This document shows, one piece after another, positions 61,740 through 64,000 of a DNA stretch of 64,000 nucleotides. Every line of letters starts with the position of its first letter. The stretch's first letter is position 1. Made by a program: the position numbers and the translations under genes. Under the pieces are notes generated by a model that searched no databases, was not told the DNA's origin, and saw nothing but the letters and a program-made list of their open reading frames with translations. The DNA comes from Trema orientale. Taxonomy: Eukaryota; Streptophyta; Magnoliopsida; Rosales; Cannabaceae. The stretch covers positions 15,736-79,735 of the forward strand of contig JXTC01000723.1 in assembly GCA_002914845.1 (NCBI GenBank). The letters are read 5' to 3'.

Positions 61740-62407
61740 CTACAACACATCCGCCAGGAAACAATGACGGGGTTTAGATTCTTTGACTGAGCGAGACCAC
61801 AAGAAATTCCTTATCACAGAAATCAAATCCTTCAAAAGACTAACCGACCAATGATATACTTGAAAAGAATAAGATAGTTGTCCCATAATAACTGAATTAA
61901 CCAGACTCACTCTACCTACCATAGAAAGACTCATTCCTTTCCAGTACTTAAAGCTATTATAGATCTTATCAAGAATTAGTTGAAAATAAGCTCTTTTAAG
62001 GGAGCCAGCAAATAAGGAAACACTAAGATAGGTAAAAGTGGAACCACCCCTTTTCATACCAGTTTGAGTTAGAAAATCTGAGACTCTAGCAGGGGGAATG
62101 GCATTGCCAAAATATATGAAAGACTTGTTATAATTAACCTGTTGACCTGACAAATCTTCATACCGTCCGAGGGCATTAAGAATAACATTGACATTAGACC
62201 TTGAAGCTTGTGCAAATAAAAGTACATCATCCACAAAAAGATGATGAACTGGGCCTTGTCATGTCTTGTAGAAGTCATTGAGACTAGATCTCTATTTTCA
62301 ATAAAGCAGGTGAGATACCGACTTAAGAAATCTTCCGCAAGAATAAAGAAAAATGGCGAAAGAGGATCACCTTGACGAACCCCTCTGGAACAAAAAAAAA
62401 TACCCAT
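61740..62407 (-). pseudogene. Reverse transcriptase domain remnant of the second LINE
   Basis: RGVRQGDPLSPFFFILAEDF in one frame is followed after a frameshift by FVDDVLLFAQAS, the FxDD catalytic motif, and then by GQQVNYNKSFIYFGN and KYWKGMSLSMVGRVSLVNSV. The frameshift between the two halves disables it. Confidence 0.88.
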
Positions 62408-63431
62408 GAGGGGAACTATTAATTAAAATAGATAGGCGAGCAGAATGGAAGATCGTTTCAATCCAAGTGACAAAATTGTCTTTGAAGCCAAAACATAACA
62501 GCCTTTATGAAATCCCATCACATAGTATCAAAAGCTTTCCTGATATCCAATTTTATTGCCAAATTGCCTCCAAAACTATCTTTATGAAGACAGTTATAAT
62601 ATTCTGAAGCACTAACAATATAATCCCGAAAGTTCTGACAAGGAACAAAACCAAACTAGTGGGGAGAAATGGTACGAGAGCAAACACGGCCCAAATGATT
62701 AGTTATGATTTTCATAATCAGCTTGTAAAGAAAATTACCCAAAATAATCGGTCGGTACTGATCAATAGTAAGAGCATTATCCACCTTAGAAATTAACACC
62801 AAAAAATTAGAATTAAAACCAGGTATTAAGTTACCATAAAGGAAGAAGTGTCAGACAGCGGAAACTACATTTGAACTCATTATATCCCAACTGTGATGGA
62901 AGAACTTGCCAGAATAGCCATCAGGAACTGGGGCACTATAGGTGTCCATGAAAACGGTCAACCGAATTTCTTATTCAATAGGAATACGACACAACTCCAC
63001 ATTATCTGAAAGAGTAATCAGATTTGGAATAATATCCTGAACAATAGAATAATCAACAACTCTATTACAGGATTCGGTGAACAAGTCTTTATAGAATTAC
63101 TGGATATGAGAGGAGATCAAATCAATATCATCAATAACATCTTCCCCAATCTATATATGACTTAAAAACCTTTTTAGTACGTCTACGTTTCACCATGTTA
63201 TGGAAAAAGGAAGTGTTTCTGTCCCCCCACCTTAAGCCATTTGATTCTACTCTGCTCACGAAGGTAAGTTTCTTCCTCGGACAAGAAAGTGTCCAAAGAA
63301 GAAATAGCTTTAATTTCTTGAAAAAGAAGTGAATAAAAAGGACCCTCGGTTGCAAGCTGTTCTTGAATAGACAAGACATTCTCAGTAGCTTTAGAAATAT
63401 TTAGTTTAAGATCACCGAAAACTTACCAATT

Positions 63432-63990
63432 CTACGCCTTTAATTCACATTTTAGGTCCTTGAGTTTCTTGACCAGAATGGAGATTAGAGAACTAAAATG
63501 AGGAAGAGACCAAACCGAAGTAACCAGGTCTTTAAAAGAAGAATGAGAAAGCCACATTCCTTGAAAGTGAAATGGTCTGAGGCCTGTTGTAACATTATTT
63601 GAAGAAGACAATAATAAAGGATGATGGTCAGAATGCAATCGAGGCAAGCAAATACTTGAAACTTGATTCCATTGATCAAGAAAATTTTGACTACAAAAGG
63701 CTCTGTCCAACCATGACATAACAATCCTACCATTCTGAGTACCCCTCTGAGTATTAAAAGGACCCTGAGAGTCAATATCTAATATGCTGCAAAGAGTAAC
63801 ACCAGCTCGGAAATCTTAACAAGACCTTCTCTTAAGAATGCCCATTGTCTCATGGGCACCCATGACCGCAATGAAATCACCAACAACCAACAAAGGATTA
63901 ACAATATGGAAAGAAGATAAAGAATCCCATAAGTCTCTTCTAACATAATAATCATAGCTAGCATAGACAAAACTCACAAAAAACAAGGTA
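63432..63990 (-). pseudogene. Endonuclease domain remnant of the second LINE
   Basis: YVRRDLWDSLSSF and VVGDFIAVMGAHETMG near the window edge, then MSWLDRAFCS and LPRLHSDHHPLLL (SDH motif) in another frame. APE-type endonuclease pieces; the N-terminal part lies outside the window. Confidence 0.82.
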
Positions 63991-64000
63991 CCAGTGAAAA

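Larger units (their letters stand above)
59852..64000 (-). mobile_element. L1-type LINE, decayed, continues beyond the window
   Basis: Read on the minus strand from the window end, the order is: endonuclease fragment (VVGDFIAVMGAHETMG near 63850-63990, with Ile where GDFNAV is usual), endonuclease C-terminus (SDHHPLLL, 63719-63432), a linker with LRWGDRNTSFFH (63379-63131), reverse transcriptase with RQGDPLSP and FVDDVLLF (62407-61740), zf-RVT (61238-60921) and RNase H (about 60772-60240). A 3' region follows with a T-run on the plus strand at 59852-59861 as the poly-A end. Stops and frameshifts separate the parts, so it is dead. It is clearly different in sequence from the LINE at 15440-17570. 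Confidence 0.9.

Overview
The window looks like a draft assembly from an AT-rich dicot nuclear genome. There is one spliced multi-exon gene with plant-specific RDR architecture, plant SABATH methyltransferase sequences, plant-type L1 LINEs, hAT/Mutator/CACTA-type miniature elements and solo LTRs. Two runs of N (68 and 12) and two single Ns mark assembly gaps. The species cannot be named from sequence alone; a rosid is a reasonable guess.

Layout. Positions 1-4 kb are AT-rich and hold a tandem duplication, a TIR element with a MITE nested in it, and a 1.1-kb foldback element. Positions 4.2-10.1 kb (+) hold an apparently intact RDR1-type RNA-dependent RNA polymerase gene: four coding exons, 1131 codons, catalytic DLDGD, and a probable spliced non-coding leader. 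From 10.7 to 31.3 kb (-) lies a SABATH methyltransferase pseudogene. Its first intron is about 18 kb and is filled with a LINE, a GTAAC-rich degenerate repeat field, hAT-type elements and a solo LTR. From 31.3 to 38.9 kb there are paired Mutator-type MITEs, short satellites and LTR-like debris, with no gene seen. From 39.2 to 46.9 kb (-) is the intact paralogue, a three-exon SABATH gene of 371 codons with a 6.2-kb first intron. From 47 to 59.8 kb there is a 2.3-kb non-autonomous CACTA element with its three-base target duplication, a second CACTA end in inverse orientation, MITEs and LTR-like sequence. From 59.85 kb to the window end is a decayed L1-type LINE on the minus strand that continues past the edge.

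Relations. The two SABATH loci are a segmental duplication: exons, splice sites, both introns, and 5' and 3' flanks align in order. Comparing the copies dates many insertions relative to the duplication, for example the 355-bp solo LTR with a clean empty site in the other copy. The pseudogene copy carries four independent disabling changes. RDR1 and the SABATH pseudogene are convergent neighbours. RDR1 acts in RNA silencing. SABATH enzymes methylate small carboxylic acids such as salicylate, jasmonate or loganate. Any functional link between the two here is speculation.
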